This document shows positions 13,465 to 23,355 of a stretch of DNA of 41,698 nt, piece after piece (positions within the stretch are counted from its first letter, which is position 1; each line of letters begins with the position of its first letter). Position numbers and translations under genes: made by a program. The notes beneath the pieces were generated by a model. It worked only from the letters and a program-made list of their open reading frames with translations, ran no database searches and had not been told where the DNA came from. The DNA comes from Sulfurovum riftiae. GTDB taxonomy: Bacteria; Campylobacterota; Campylobacteria; Campylobacterales; Sulfurovaceae. Location: positions 1 through 41,698 of the forward strand of contig NZ_LNKT01000006.1 in assembly GCF_001595645.1 (NCBI RefSeq), in the 5' to 3' direction.

Positions 13465-14577
13465 ATGACAGAAGAAAATGTATTGGAAGCATTGAAACAT
13501 GTAACCTATCCTGGATTTACGAAAGATATCGTGACTTTCGGGTTTGTAAAAGATATACTCATCAATGACAAAACCATAGGCCTGACGATCGATATTACAT
13601 CATCGGCGGATGAAGTGAAAGCACAGCTTAGAGACGAAGCGACAAAAGAGCTTCAGAAACTCGGGTTTGAAAATATCAACATCAATATCAAAGCACCTGA
13701 AGCACCGAAGCAGATGTCGAATTCTGTCAGTGGCAAGAACATCGCACCGCATGTCAAGAATTTTGTCATGGTCTCTTCCGGAAAGGGCGGGGTCGGTAAA
13801 TCGACGACTGCTGTGAACCTTGCGATCGCAATGGCGATGCAGGGCAAGAAAGTAGGTCTTCTCGATGCAGATATCTACGGACCGAACATCCCTCGTATGA
13901 TGGGTGTGGACGATCAGAAACCGGAGATCCAGGGCAATAAAGTACAGCCGCTGAAAGCATACGGTGTAGAGATTATGTCCATGGGATCACTCATGGAGCC
14001 GGGACAGTCTCTTATCTGGAGAGGTTCTATGATCATGAAAGCCATCGAGCAGTTCCTTAGAGACATTCTCTGGTCAGAGTTGGATGTACTGGTCATCGAC
14101 ATGCCTCCGGGAACAGGTGATGCACAGTTGACACTGGCACAGTCCGTACCGGTCACAGCTGGTATTACGGTTACGACACCGCAGGAAGTATCACTTGATG
14201 ACTCAAGAAGATCACTTGACATGTTCCAGAAACTGCACATTCCTACGGCAGGTATCATTGAGAATATGAGCGGATTCATCTGTCCTTCATGTCATACAGA
14301 GTCAGATATCTTCGGTATGGGTACGACTGAGCCTGTTGCCAAAGAGTATGACACAAACGTTATCGCTCGTATTCCTATAGAGCCTGCGATCAGAGTAGGT
14401 GGAGATACAGGTATGCCTGTAACCTATCATAAACCGGATTCTGAAACAGCCAAAAGATATCAGGCTGCTGCTACTGAGCTTCTTGCATTCATTGACAAGG
14501 TCAATGCAGAAGGCGGAGCAGACAACCAGGCGATCCAGCCTACAACACCTCCGGGTGTAAGTGCTTGTAGCGTATAA
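13465..14577 (+). CDS. mrp: Mrp/ApbC-family P-loop ATPase, Fe-S cluster carrier
   Basis: A 370-aa protein with an N-terminal MIP18/DUF59 domain (about 1-85) and a MinD-like ATPase. The deviant Walker A GKGGVGKS lies at 106-113, the Walker B region reads LVIDMPPGTGDAQL, and CPSC in GFICPSCHTE binds the bridging cluster. It is thought to deliver 4Fe-4S clusters to apoproteins in the cytosol. This strain has many Fe-S clients, including ThiC and MqnE in this window. A CAGGAG site lies 9 nt upstream of the ATG. It is a single-gene unit, divergent from ispDF and ended by its own hairpin. Confidence 0.95.
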   Translation: MTEENVLEALKHVTYPGFTKDIVTFGFVKDILINDKTIGLTIDITSSADEVKAQLRDEATKELQKLGFENININIKAPEAPKQMSNSVSGKNIAPHVKNFVMVSSGKGGVGKSTTAVNLAIAMAMQGKKVGLLDADIYGPNIPRMMGVDDQKPEIQGNKVQPLKAYGVEIMSMGSLMEPGQSLIWRGSMIMKAIEQFLRDILWSELDVLVIDMPPGTGDAQLTLAQSVPVTAGITVTTPQEVSLDDSRRSLDMFQKLHIPTAGIIENMSGFICPSCHTESDIFGMGTTEPVAKEYDTNVIARIPIEPAIRVGGDTGMPVTYHKPDSETAKRYQAAATELLAFIDKVNAEGGADNQAIQPTTPPGVSACSV

Positions 14578-14590
14578 GCACTCCTCTCTT

Positions 14591-14616
14591 ACCCGGCAGT
14601 AGCCGGGTTCTCTCTC
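14591..14616 (+). terminator. mrp terminator
   Basis: A 7-bp GC-rich stem ACCCGGC/GCCGGGT (14591-14597 and 14602-14608) with loop AGTA, followed by a pyrimidine-rich tract. It lies 13 nt after the mrp stop, between mrp and the converging lepB. Confidence 0.8.
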
Positions 14617-14624
14617 TTTCTTTT

Positions 14625-15236
14625 TCACTTCTCTTCATCAGCCTCTTTTATATTGATCAGCATTTCCCATGTCCTGGGTCGTTTAAAAATGTAGATGACC
14701 TTTGAAAATATCCAATCTCTCGGTACTGCACCGAAAAACCTGCTGTCGGCAGAATTGTCCCTGTAATCTCCCAGCATCAAATAGTGCTCTTCCTGTACAG
14801 CAGTAAGCGGCATATAGGTCAATTCATAGGGAACTTTCAGTCTCCAGTTGTGTACCACGCCATAATATTTCATATAGGGGTCTTTGATGAAGTATCCGTC
14901 TTTTGTCTCTACCACTTCAAGGTCATGTGCCTCTGCCAGTTTCTGGGTATGCTCCGAGTCACCGGCTATCTGCAGATAAAAAGAACGTTCCTTCTGAAAA
15001 AACCTGTCTCCGGGCAGGGCGGCACAGCGTTTGATGTAAAGCCTGCCCTTTGGATCTTCCGGATGTTTCATCACAAGCAGGTCACCGCGTTCAATGGTGT
15101 TGAAAAGACGGTATGTCAGTACATAGTCACCCTCGATGAGACCGTAATTCATACTGGTACCTTCCAGTGTATAGAAGCGCAGCGTGTAAAAAAGGATTCC
15201 AAAGAGAAGAAGGAAGAGAATAAAAACTTTTTTCAT
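14625..15236 (-). CDS. lepB: signal peptidase I, compact form
   Basis: A 203-aa S26-family peptidase with one N-terminal membrane segment (residues 3-20). Catalytic Ser28 sits in EGTSMNYG and the general-base Lys69 in YIKRCAALPGD. The terminal box GDYRDNSADSRFFG is intact. It cleaves signal peptides on the periplasmic side of the inner membrane. It is shorter than the usual LepB with two membrane anchors, so it may be a second, specialised copy; whether a longer LepB exists elsewhere cannot be seen. It converges on mrp and has no partner gene in the same direction. Confidence 0.9.
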   Translation of the reverse strand: MKKVFILFLLLFGILFYTLRFYTLEGTSMNYGLIEGDYVLTYRLFNTIERGDLLVMKHPEDPKGRLYIKRCAALPGDRFFQKERSFYLQIAGDSEHTQKLAEAHDLEVVETKDGYFIKDPYMKYYGVVHNWRLKVPYELTYMPLTAVQEEHYLMLGDYRDNSADSRFFGAVPRDWIFSKVIYIFKRPRTWEMLINIKEADEEK

Positions 15237-15330
15237 AGATCCATTATAGCTTTTTGTGGTAAAAATTTCTGCACTTTTTTGGACATTTTTAGCTTTCGTG
15301 GTGTATACTTCGACACCTCAGAAATACTAA

Positions 15331-15599
15331 AGGGCACCTCTCATAACCCTGTATACCCATAATGGGTTTTGCAAATGTGAGATTGTACAAGAGGCTTTCA
15401 AGTCATAGCCGAAGCTACGATGAAGGAAGCATCTTGTGAAAGATCGCGTTTGCAAAGCCCCACCCTGCGGGCAATGCAAGCTTTCGCCCATGCAGTGTTA
15501 CTCACTTTTGACGTAGCTTCGGCTATGCCTGCAAGTGAGTGCCTTGCCTGAACAAAAGCTTGCAATGTTATGGGCATGCAGGATTATGAGAGGTGCCCT
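15331..15599. repeat. 269-bp imperfect palindrome (MITE-like)
   Basis: The outer arms are a perfect 16-bp inverted repeat, AGGGCACCTCTCATAA (15331-15346 and 15584-15599). A second perfect 16-bp pair, CATAGCCGAAGCTACG (15404-15419 and 15512-15527), has the same centre near 15465. Partial matches fill the space between, so the whole block can fold into one long hairpin. It contains no ORF of note. The layout suits a non-autonomous mobile element lodged 25 bp before tRNA-Pro. I see no clear target duplication. It accounts for the 388-bp gap between lepB and the tRNA. Confidence 0.8.
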
Positions 15600-15624
15600 A
15601 TAAATAACGGTCTTACCGTTTTGT

Positions 15625-15702
15625 CGGGGTGTAGCGCAGTCTGGCTAGCGTGCTATCTTGGGGTGATAGAGGTCGCAGGTTCAAGTCCTGTCACTCCGAC
15701 CA
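15625..15702 (+). tRNA. tRNA-Pro(GGG), CCA encoded
   Basis: The acceptor stem CGGGGTG pairs with CACTCCG (one G-U). The anticodon stem CTATC/GATAG encloses loop TTGGGGT, giving anticodon GGG. The T-arm has GGTTCAAGTCC. Discriminator A and an encoded CCA end at 15702. Confidence 0.95.
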
Positions 15703-15820
15703 CTTTGATGTTTTTTCTTCACTTCCTATTCAGTCACTAAAAAGTTTCGGCCCAGTATAATGTATGAATGCGTGTTAACCATATATGCAGCTGATTAGAA
15801 TTTTACACAAAGGAACAGGA

Positions 15821-16108
15821 ATGAAAAAATTATTATTTGTCTTGGCGATCACAGCTACGGCATTGCTGGCAAACCCGGCAGGCAAAGTCATGAAGCATGA
15901 AATGAAAAAAGAGATGAAAGGGCATAGCAAAGCATATACTAAAGGCAATAAAAAAGCCTCCCATCTCAAAGGCGATAATGCCAATGAAAAAGCCTATATT
16001 AAAGGGAATAAAGAAGCTTCCCACCTCAAGGGCAATAATAAAGATATCATTGATATTGATAAAGCAGAGAGAAAAATGAAGAGAAAAGCGATCAAGGCTG
16101 TTCTCTAA
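15821..16108 (+). CDS. small Lys-rich exported protein with two repeats
   Basis: 95 aa from the ATG at 15821, chosen over an upstream ATG because AGGAACAGGA precedes it directly. A clear Sec signal (MKKLLFVLAITATALLA) is followed by a strongly basic mature part of about 78 residues. Two near copies of a 15-residue unit, KAYTKGNKKASHLKG and KAYIKGNKEASHLKG, sit in tandem with a 5-residue spacer. I do not recognise a family. It would be a periplasmic or secreted polycation, with possible roles in binding nucleic acid, polyphosphate or the cell envelope; these are guesses. A GC hairpin follows the stop. Confidence 0.75.
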   Translation: MKKLLFVLAITATALLANPAGKVMKHEMKKEMKGHSKAYTKGNKKASHLKGDNANEKAYIKGNKEASHLKGNNKDIIDIDKAERKMKRKAIKAVL

Positions 16109-16120
16109 ATTCTACTACCA

Positions 16121-16142
16121 CAGCCGTTACTTTCAACGGCTG
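16121..16142 (+). terminator. hairpin after the small exported protein
   Basis: CAGCCGTT/AACGGCTG (16121-16128 and 16135-16142) forms an 8-bp stem with a 6-nt loop, 12 nt after the stop. There is no T tract, so terminator strength is uncertain. Confidence 0.55.
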
Positions 16143-16214
16143 CTCCTACCTGAATGATAAAAACACTTAACTTTTCGCTACAATACCCAAATAAAAATCG
16201 TACAGGATATACCT

Positions 16215-16478
16215 ATGAGCCATACAGAAAAACTGAAGAACTTTTTGGAACTTGAGATCATTCCCGATCTTGAAGCTGCGATCGATGAACTTTTCGAATC
16301 GATAGATAAAACGAAGAATGCTACCAAAGAGCAGAAAGAGGATCTTGAAGAGATGCGTGAAATGAGAACGGAGTGTTTCTCCATCGTTGAAGAGATAAAA
16401 AGGGATGAGATGGATGAGGAGGAGGCCGAAGAGCTTCTTGAAGAGCTGATGGATATGAAAACGGATGATAAGGTATAG
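16215..16478 (+). CDS. small acidic helical protein, 87 aa
   Basis: An 87-residue, highly acidic, fully helical-looking protein (for example EEEAEELLEELMDMK near the end), without signal peptide, membrane segment or cysteine cluster apart from a single Cys. The heptad-like spacing of Leu, Ile and Met suggests a coiled coil or helical bundle. A weak AGGAT site lies upstream. No family is recognised. It stands alone between the small exported protein and the convergent metE. Confidence 0.65.
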   Translation: MSHTEKLKNFLELEIIPDLEAAIDELFESIDKTKNATKEQKEDLEEMREMRTECFSIVEEIKRDEMDEEEAEELLEELMDMKTDDKV

Positions 16479-16520
16479 TGTCGGCTTTAGCAATGCTTAT
16501 CAATATTTGACTACATTGAA

Positions 16521-16570
16521 GGTGGGCAATTGCACCCCAAGGGCACTTCCTTGCGGGGCGCCCACCCTAC
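16521..16570. repeat. dispersed hairpin element 1 (short form)
   Basis: GGTGGGC (16521) and GCCCACCCTAC (ending 16570) bracket an inner arm pair CCCCAAGG/CCTTGCGGGG. The 50-bp block folds into one hairpin between two converging genes and may act as a terminator. It shares the ends of the longer elements further right. Confidence 0.8.
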
Positions 16571-16578
16571 GGATATAC

Positions 16579-18852
16579 TTAATCTTCCAATTCTTTTCGG
16601 ACGACCTGTACCGCTTTCACCATATTTACCAGACTTGGTTTCACTTCTTCCCATTTACGGGTTTTGAGTCCGCAGTCGGGGTTGATCCACAGTTGCTCTT
16701 TTGGCAGTACTTCCAACAGTTTTTTGATCTGTTCGATGATCTCCTCTACACTCGGGATACGCGGTGAGTGTATATCGTAGACGCCAGGACCGACTTCCTT
16801 TTTGTAGCCTACTTCCGCAAAGATCCTGAGCAGTTCGTTCCCACTCCGTGCGGTCTCGATGGAGATGACATCCGCATCCATCGCTTCGATAGTACGGATG
16901 ATGTCATTGAACTCCGAGTAGCACATATGGGTATGGATCTGGGTTTCTTTATGTGCTGAACTGACGGCGATCTTGAAATCCCTTACCGCCCAGCTTTCAT
17001 AGGAAGGGATATTGCTGCTTCTCAACGGATATCCCTCTTTGAATGCTGCTTCATCGACCTGAATGATCTTGATACCTGCCTGCTGAAGGTCATTCACTTC
17101 GTCACGGATCGCCAGTGCAATCTGTTTGCTTACTTCACTTCTTGGCAGGTCGTCACGTACGAATGACCAGTTGAGAATGGTCACCGGGCCTGTGAGCATT
17201 CCTTTCATGATCTTCTCTGTTCTGCTCTGTGCATAGGTGATCCATTCGACCGTCATTGGTTTTGGACGGCTGATGTCTCCGTAGATGAAAGGCGGTTTTA
17301 CACAGCGGCTTCCGTAGCTCTGTACCCAACCGTTCTGACTGAAGCCGTACCCTTCAAGCTGTTCACCGAAGTATTCGACCATGTCATTTCTCTCCGGTTC
17401 TCCGTGTACCAGTACCTCCAGCCCGCACTCCTCCTGAAATGCCACGCATTCGTCGATGTAGTGCTGCATCTCTTTGACATATGTTCTCTCATCGATAGTG
17501 CCGTTCTTGAACTCACGTCTTGCCTTCCTGACTTCCGGTGTCTGTGGGAATGAACCGATGGTGGTCGTTGCCAAAGGCTGGTACCGGAGTGCTTCATGCT
17601 GAATGGCGATACGCTCTTCATAAACACCATCTCTTTCGTATTTGGTAATGTTCGCTACACGTGCCTGTACCGCTTCATCATGGATACGTGCGGAGGTACG
17701 CCGGCTTTCATTGGCTGACCTATTGGCTTCAAGTGCGTTTTTCTCATCTTCTGTGAGTGTTTTTTCAAAGAAATTTTTGGTAATGAGATTGAGCTCATCC
17801 AGCTTCTCCACGGCGTAGCTGAGCCAGTTCTTCACTTCACTGTCCATCTTCTCTTCGTACTTGAGTGTGAACGGCGTATGCAGCAAAGAGCAGGAAGTAG
17901 AGACAATGAGGTTCCTCTTGGAAATATTCTGGGAGATCTCCTCAAGCAGGGAAACAGTTGCTTCGATATCGTTCTTCCAGATGTTGCGTCCGTCCAGCAC
18001 TCCTGCAATGAGCTTTTTGCCACTTTTGGCGACAATCTCAAGGACCTCCTTGTTCTTTTCCCCATACAGAAAGTCAAGTCCGATACCCCAAACAGGTGTA
18101 TGGACAAGTACTTTGGTCGCTTCATTGGCGTGTTCGAAATAGGTGGTTACGATGATATTGACATTGTCTGCTGCGTTGCAGAGGGTTTCGTAGCATGGTT
18201 TGATGAGGCTGAGTACTTTGGGTTCGATATCTTTGACGAAGATCGGTTCGTCTATCTGTACAGTCACCTCTTCATCGAGTGCAGCGATCTCTGTAATGAG
18301 CTGCGCATAGAGTGGCACTATCTTTCCGAAGAACTCGTAGGTATCTCCTCTGTCGATACGCTTGGAGAGTCCAAGGAAAGTGATGGGACCGATGATGTTG
18401 ATCTTGGTTGTGATTCCCTGTGCTTTTGCCTCTTTGTACTCGTTGATGAGCTTTTTGGCATTGAGCATGTAGGTATCGGAACTGTGCAACTCAGGCACGA
18501 TGTAGTGGTAGTTGGTGTTGAACCACTTGGTCATCTCCATGGCGACGGTATCTTTGTTGCCTCTTGCCATAGCAAAGTAGAGCTCCTCTTTTTCAAGTCC
18601 TTTGAATCGTGCAGGTATGGCACCAAGCATGACGGCAGTATCGAGCATGTTGTCATAGAGTGAAAAGTCGTTGCTTGCGATGAAGTTGATGCCTGCCTCT
18701 TTCTGGTAATTCCAGTGGCGCACTTTCAGCTCAGAAGCGACTTTTTCCACTTCTGTAAAGTCTGTCTCTTTTGACCAGAATCTTTCCAGTACTTTTTTGA
18801 GTTCTCTCTGTTCCCCGATGCGCGGGAAGCCTGTAACGTAGTTGTGTGACAT
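16579..18852 (-). CDS. metE: cobalamin-independent methionine synthase
   Basis: 757 aa from the ATG at 18852 (MSHNYVTGFPRIG), which has AAGGA upstream; a longer in-frame ORF would read into a repeat element and is rejected. Both MetE barrels are present. The zinc site is visible as His and Cys in IHTHMCYSEF, a downstream Glu (SIETARSG), and Cys in INPDCGLKTRKW. It transfers the methyl group of methyltetrahydrofolate polyglutamate to homocysteine in the cytosol. It is monocistronic and divergent from the thiamin locus. No cobalamin or SAM riboswitch is seen upstream. Confidence 0.97.
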   Translation of the reverse strand: MSHNYVTGFPRIGEQRELKKVLERFWSKETDFTEVEKVASELKVRHWNYQKEAGINFIASNDFSLYDNMLDTAVMLGAIPARFKGLEKEELYFAMARGNKDTVAMEMTKWFNTNYHYIVPELHSSDTYMLNAKKLINEYKEAKAQGITTKINIIGPITFLGLSKRIDRGDTYEFFGKIVPLYAQLITEIAALDEEVTVQIDEPIFVKDIEPKVLSLIKPCYETLCNAADNVNIIVTTYFEHANEATKVLVHTPVWGIGLDFLYGEKNKEVLEIVAKSGKKLIAGVLDGRNIWKNDIEATVSLLEEISQNISKRNLIVSTSCSLLHTPFTLKYEEKMDSEVKNWLSYAVEKLDELNLITKNFFEKTLTEDEKNALEANRSANESRRTSARIHDEAVQARVANITKYERDGVYEERIAIQHEALRYQPLATTTIGSFPQTPEVRKARREFKNGTIDERTYVKEMQHYIDECVAFQEECGLEVLVHGEPERNDMVEYFGEQLEGYGFSQNGWVQSYGSRCVKPPFIYGDISRPKPMTVEWITYAQSRTEKIMKGMLTGPVTILNWSFVRDDLPRSEVSKQIALAIRDEVNDLQQAGIKIIQVDEAAFKEGYPLRSSNIPSYESWAVRDFKIAVSSAHKETQIHTHMCYSEFNDIIRTIEAMDADVISIETARSGNELLRIFAEVGYKKEVGPGVYDIHSPRIPSVEEIIEQIKKLLEVLPKEQLWINPDCGLKTRKWEEVKPSLVNMVKAVQVVRKELED

Positions 18853-18914
18853 GTGTGTATCCTTGTTTTCATACATAAAATTGTGTTGAATACTAATGGT
18901 ATGGTCTCTTGCCT

Positions 18915-19034
18915 GTAGGATGGGCTTCAGCCCACCAAGTACCAATAGTAGAAACAATATAACGGTTTTGATTTTTTTGAAATGGAACAATAATAGTGTT
19001 ATTCGATATATCGGTGGGCTAAAGCCCACCTTAC
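18915..19034. repeat. dispersed hairpin element 2
   Basis: Left hairpin GTAGGATGGGC-TTCA-GCCCACC, right hairpin GGTGGGC-TAAA-GCCCACCTTAC, 120 bp in all, with an AT-rich centre. It lies directly upstream of metE and fills most of the gap to the next gene. Confidence 0.85.
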
Positions 19035-19053
19035 GGGTGGGTCACTATTGTTT

Positions 19054-19386
19054 TTATGCAGAAAAAAGGGGAGGGTGTACACCTGTACGCCGAAAGGCGT
19101 AAAATGTCGTATAGAACGGACAGCGGGGAATAAAGTGGTTCAGCAGAAGCACCAGACGGGCTTTGCGTTTATAGTAACAGTTGCAATGGCACGGTTTGAC
19201 CGGCTGAAGGGCCGTACGTTCTTCGAGAATGGATTCAGGCGGATCGCCGTCTTCAAGCGGTTCTTTGTCGTTTGAAAGGAGGAAGAGTGTCTGTGCCGAG
19301 CTGACTTGTGCCTGCAGCTTCTGCGCAACGCTGTGAGCAAGTATGGCTGACAATGTAAAGTAGTTCTTTCCAAAACCGCGCAGCAT
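19054..19386 (-). CDS. hypothetical protein, 110 aa
   Basis: Supported mainly by a strong AAGGAG site 7 nt before the ATG at 19386. The protein has a hydrophilic N-terminal half and a C-terminal half with a Cys pair (CHCNC) and many basic and aromatic residues. No family is recognised. A competing frame starts at a GTG at 19391 but has poor spacing. The gene could be real or a remnant. Confidence 0.4.
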   Translation of the reverse strand: MLRGFGKNYFTLSAILAHSVAQKLQAQVSSAQTLFLLSNDKEPLEDGDPPESILEERTALQPVKPCHCNCYYKRKARLVLLLNHFIPRCPFYTTFYAFRRTGVHPPLFSA

Positions 19387-19493
19387 GACACTTCTCCTTT
19401 TTCTCGGGTATATTTTATGGGGAATTATAGCCGGAAAAGTTTTAGAAAATATAAAACTGTTTTTATTTAAGAGTAATTTTATCTTTTATTGAT

Positions 19494-19596
19494 TATAGTG
19501 GTGGTTCAAACTCTCGGGGTGCTGCCACAGGTAGCTGAGAAGGACGCAAAATCCTACCCGCTGAACTTGAACCGGACAATACCGGCGTAAGGAAGA
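19494..19596 (+). promoter_or_regulatory. TPP riboswitch (THI box) of the thiC operon
   Basis: The conserved parts of the thiamin pyrophosphate aptamer are present: CTCTCGGGGTGCTG (from 19511), GCTGAGA, ACCCGCTGAACTTGAACCGG, and CCGGCGTAAGGAAGAG ending at 19596. A -10-like TATAGT lies just before it at 19494-19499. The thiC start is 110 nt downstream, leaving room for an expression platform. TPP binding should switch off thiC-thiD. Confidence 0.96.
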
Positions 19597-19618
19597 GCTT
19601 TGTAATACTTCAGTTTAG

Positions 19619-21598
<1,980 letters not shown>

Positions 21599-21616
21599 CA
21601 GGTAGCAGTCATGGTA

Positions 21617-21641
21617 AGCGGTGCAGTGGCTCCGCTTTTTT
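21617..21641 (+). terminator. terminator-like hairpin between thiC and thiO
   Basis: AGCGG (21617-21621) pairs with CCGCT (21632-21636) and is followed by six T residues. It lies inside the presumed operon, so it may lower expression of the thiazole genes relative to thiC. Confidence 0.55.
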
Positions 21642-21653
21642 GATATGTGTTTT

Positions 21654-21730
21654 GTAGGGTGGGCATTGCCCACCATGTAAGGAAAGATGCATACAGACAA
21701 ATATGTGGCGAAAGCCCAAAGAAATTGTAG
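21654..21730. repeat. dispersed hairpin element 3 (right end decayed)
   Basis: Left hairpin GTAGGGTGGGC-ATT-GCCCACC, then the family core GCATACAGACAAA. The right hairpin is eroded to GGCGAAAGCCC. It fills the thiC-thiO gap. Confidence 0.8.
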
Positions 21731-21745
21731 AAAGATGGAGAGAAC

Positions 21746-22924
21746 ATGAACATCGCAATCGTAGGAACAGGACTGGTAGGCAGGGTTCTAGCCCTCAACC
21801 TGCTGAAGCAGGGCCATACCCTGACCCTCTTCGATAAAGAGAGCAAAGAGGGTGTAACAGCTGCAGGGTTCACTGCCGCCGGTATGCTGGCTCCTTTTGC
21901 AGAATTGGAGACAGCGGAATCGGTCATCTTCGAATACGGGCAGCGTTCCATTTCACTCTGGCCCGAGTTGCTGAGAGAGATCGGGCTCTTTGACGGCTAC
22001 AGACATGACGGCAGTCTGATCACAGCGCATCCTCAGGACATGGGTGAACTGGAACACTTCATCTCTCTGCTGCGTTCGAAGGTCGAAGCGGCTAAAGAGA
22101 TAGCACTGCTGGATTCAAACGAGATCGCAGCACTGGAACCGGAACTGGGGCATCATACCAGGGCATTCCATCTCAAAGAAGAGGGAGTGGTGGACTCCCA
22201 GCGCTTCATGGCATTCTCTACGACCTATCTGGAGCGCCAGCCAAATGTCATTTGGAGAGAGTATACACCGGTAGAGAAGATCGAAGCAGGGGGTACCGTC
22301 GTTACCAAAGAGAAGAGAGAAGTGTTCGACTGGGTTTTCGATGCCAGAGGGCTGGGGGCACAGGAGCATTTCTCCGATCTACGCGGTGTCAGGGGAGAAG
22401 TACTGTGGCTGGAGTCGAACGAGATAGACATTACCCGTCCGACCCGGCTGATGCATCCGCGTTACAAGATATATATCGTGCCGCGTGGAAACGGGTGTGA
22501 AGGGATGAATATAGACTACTGCAATGACTGCAAGATCTCTCAGAGTCTGGGCTCCAAGCGGTACATCATCGGGGCGACAGAGATCGAGAGTGAAGACAGA
22601 AGCCCCATATCGGTACGTTCGACACTCGAACTTCTCTCGGCGGTCTTTACGGTCCACAGCAATTTCGGAGAGGCAAGGGTGGTCAATACCGAGACCAACT
22701 GCCGTCCGGCATTCAAGGACAATCTGCCGCGTATCGAACATGAAGCACAGGTGACCCGTATAAACGGCCTCTATCGCCACGGGTATCTGTTGGCACCGGC
22801 GATCGTGGAGAAGGCGTTGGAAGAAGGATTATTTTCAGATGTAGGGTGGGTATTACCCACCACAAAAGGAAATATGCATACAGACAAACCTGAATCCGAA
22901 AGGGTTATATCAACGGTGGGCTAA
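21746..22924 (+). CDS. thiO: glycine oxidase ThiO (FAD-dependent)
   Basis: 392 aa. The N-terminal FAD fold (IVGTGLVG at 4-11) and AAGFTAAGMLAPFAE are typical of ThiO. The family's end, NGLYRHGYLLAPAI, lies near residues 342-355. ThiO oxidises glycine with O2 to the imine used for the thiazole ring, so this strain makes thiamin by the oxygen-dependent route rather than with ThiH. The last 28 or so residues (from DVGWVLPTT on) are translated from a dispersed hairpin element that has replaced the native end and supplies the TAA stop. Core catalytic residues precede it, so activity is probably kept. thiS follows after 31 nt. Confidence 0.93.
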   Translation: MNIAIVGTGLVGRVLALNLLKQGHTLTLFDKESKEGVTAAGFTAAGMLAPFAELETAESVIFEYGQRSISLWPELLREIGLFDGYRHDGSLITAHPQDMGELEHFISLLRSKVEAAKEIALLDSNEIAALEPELGHHTRAFHLKEEGVVDSQRFMAFSTTYLERQPNVIWREYTPVEKIEAGGTVVTKEKREVFDWVFDARGLGAQEHFSDLRGVRGEVLWLESNEIDITRPTRLMHPRYKIYIVPRGNGCEGMNIDYCNDCKISQSLGSKRYIIGATEIESEDRSPISVRSTLELLSAVFTVHSNFGEARVVNTETNCRPAFKDNLPRIEHEAQVTRINGLYRHGYLLAPAIVEKALEEGLFSDVGWVLPTTKGNMHTDKPESERVISTVG

Positions 22925-22936
22925 AGCCCACCCTAC
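22841..22936. repeat. dispersed hairpin element 4, overlapping the thiO end
   Basis: GTAGGGTGGG-TATTA-CCCACC at the left, core GCATACAGACAAA, and GGTGGGC-TAAA-GCCCACCCTAC at the right; 96 bp. The first 84 bp are coding for ThiO, and the stop codon lies in the right hairpin loop. Confidence 0.9.
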
Positions 22937-22955
22937 GCGGGGTAAAGAGATAAAT

Positions 22956-23159
22956 ATGGTAAAAATTATTGTAAATGGTGAAAGCAGAGAACTGGAAGAT
23001 GAAATAAATATTGTTTCGTTGATGGAAACACTGGGATATGAAAAAGATGTCGGTGCAGTAGCCGTCAATATGACCTTTGTTCCCTCTGCTAAATACGAAG
23101 AGAAGATGATCAAAGAGGGTGATGAGGTGGAGATATTGGCTCCTGTATGTGGTGGCTGA
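22956..23159 (+). CDS. thiS: sulfur carrier protein ThiS
   Basis: A 67-aa ubiquitin-like protein that ends in Gly-Gly (APVCGG), the tail that is adenylated and thiocarboxylated to carry sulfur to ThiG. Length is typical. The adenylating enzyme ThiF is not in this window and must be supplied elsewhere or replaced by a MoeB-like protein. The start lies 19 nt after a hairpin element. Confidence 0.96.
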   Translation: MVKIIVNGESRELEDEINIVSLMETLGYEKDVGAVAVNMTFVPSAKYEEKMIKEGDEVEILAPVCGG

Positions 23160-23244
23160 CACTTTGGTGTCAGCCAAGTGAAGAATGAAGCGTGAAAAGT
23201 GAGAAGTGTCGGTATGCATTGCTACGCATTACAATGCTTTTATC

Positions 23245-23341
23245 GTAGGGTGGGCTTCAGCCCACCACATAAAAAAATATGCAGTAAGACAAACATGATG
23301 CCGAAAGGCAAAGAGAATCGGTGGGCAATTGACCACCCTAT
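23245..23341. repeat. dispersed hairpin element 5
   Basis: GTAGGGTGGGC-TTCA-GCCCACC at the left, a core with GCAGTAAGACAAA and a mini-hairpin GCCGAAAGGC, and GGTGGGCAATTGACCACCCTA at the right; 97 bp. The thiG ribosome site starts within 10 nt of its right end. Confidence 0.9.
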
Positions 23342-23355
23342 GCGAGGAGAAAATA

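Noticed and set aside
18853-19029. Extension of metE upstream to an ATG at 19029
   Set aside because: The extra 59 residues translate a dispersed hairpin element and AT-rich spacer; the ATG at 18852 has a ribosome site and begins the conserved protein.
22900-23350. CRISPR-like array from repeated GGTGGGC motifs
   Set aside because: The copies are palindromic, unevenly spaced and tens to thousands of bases apart, with no uniform spacers and no cas genes; they are dispersed hairpin elements.
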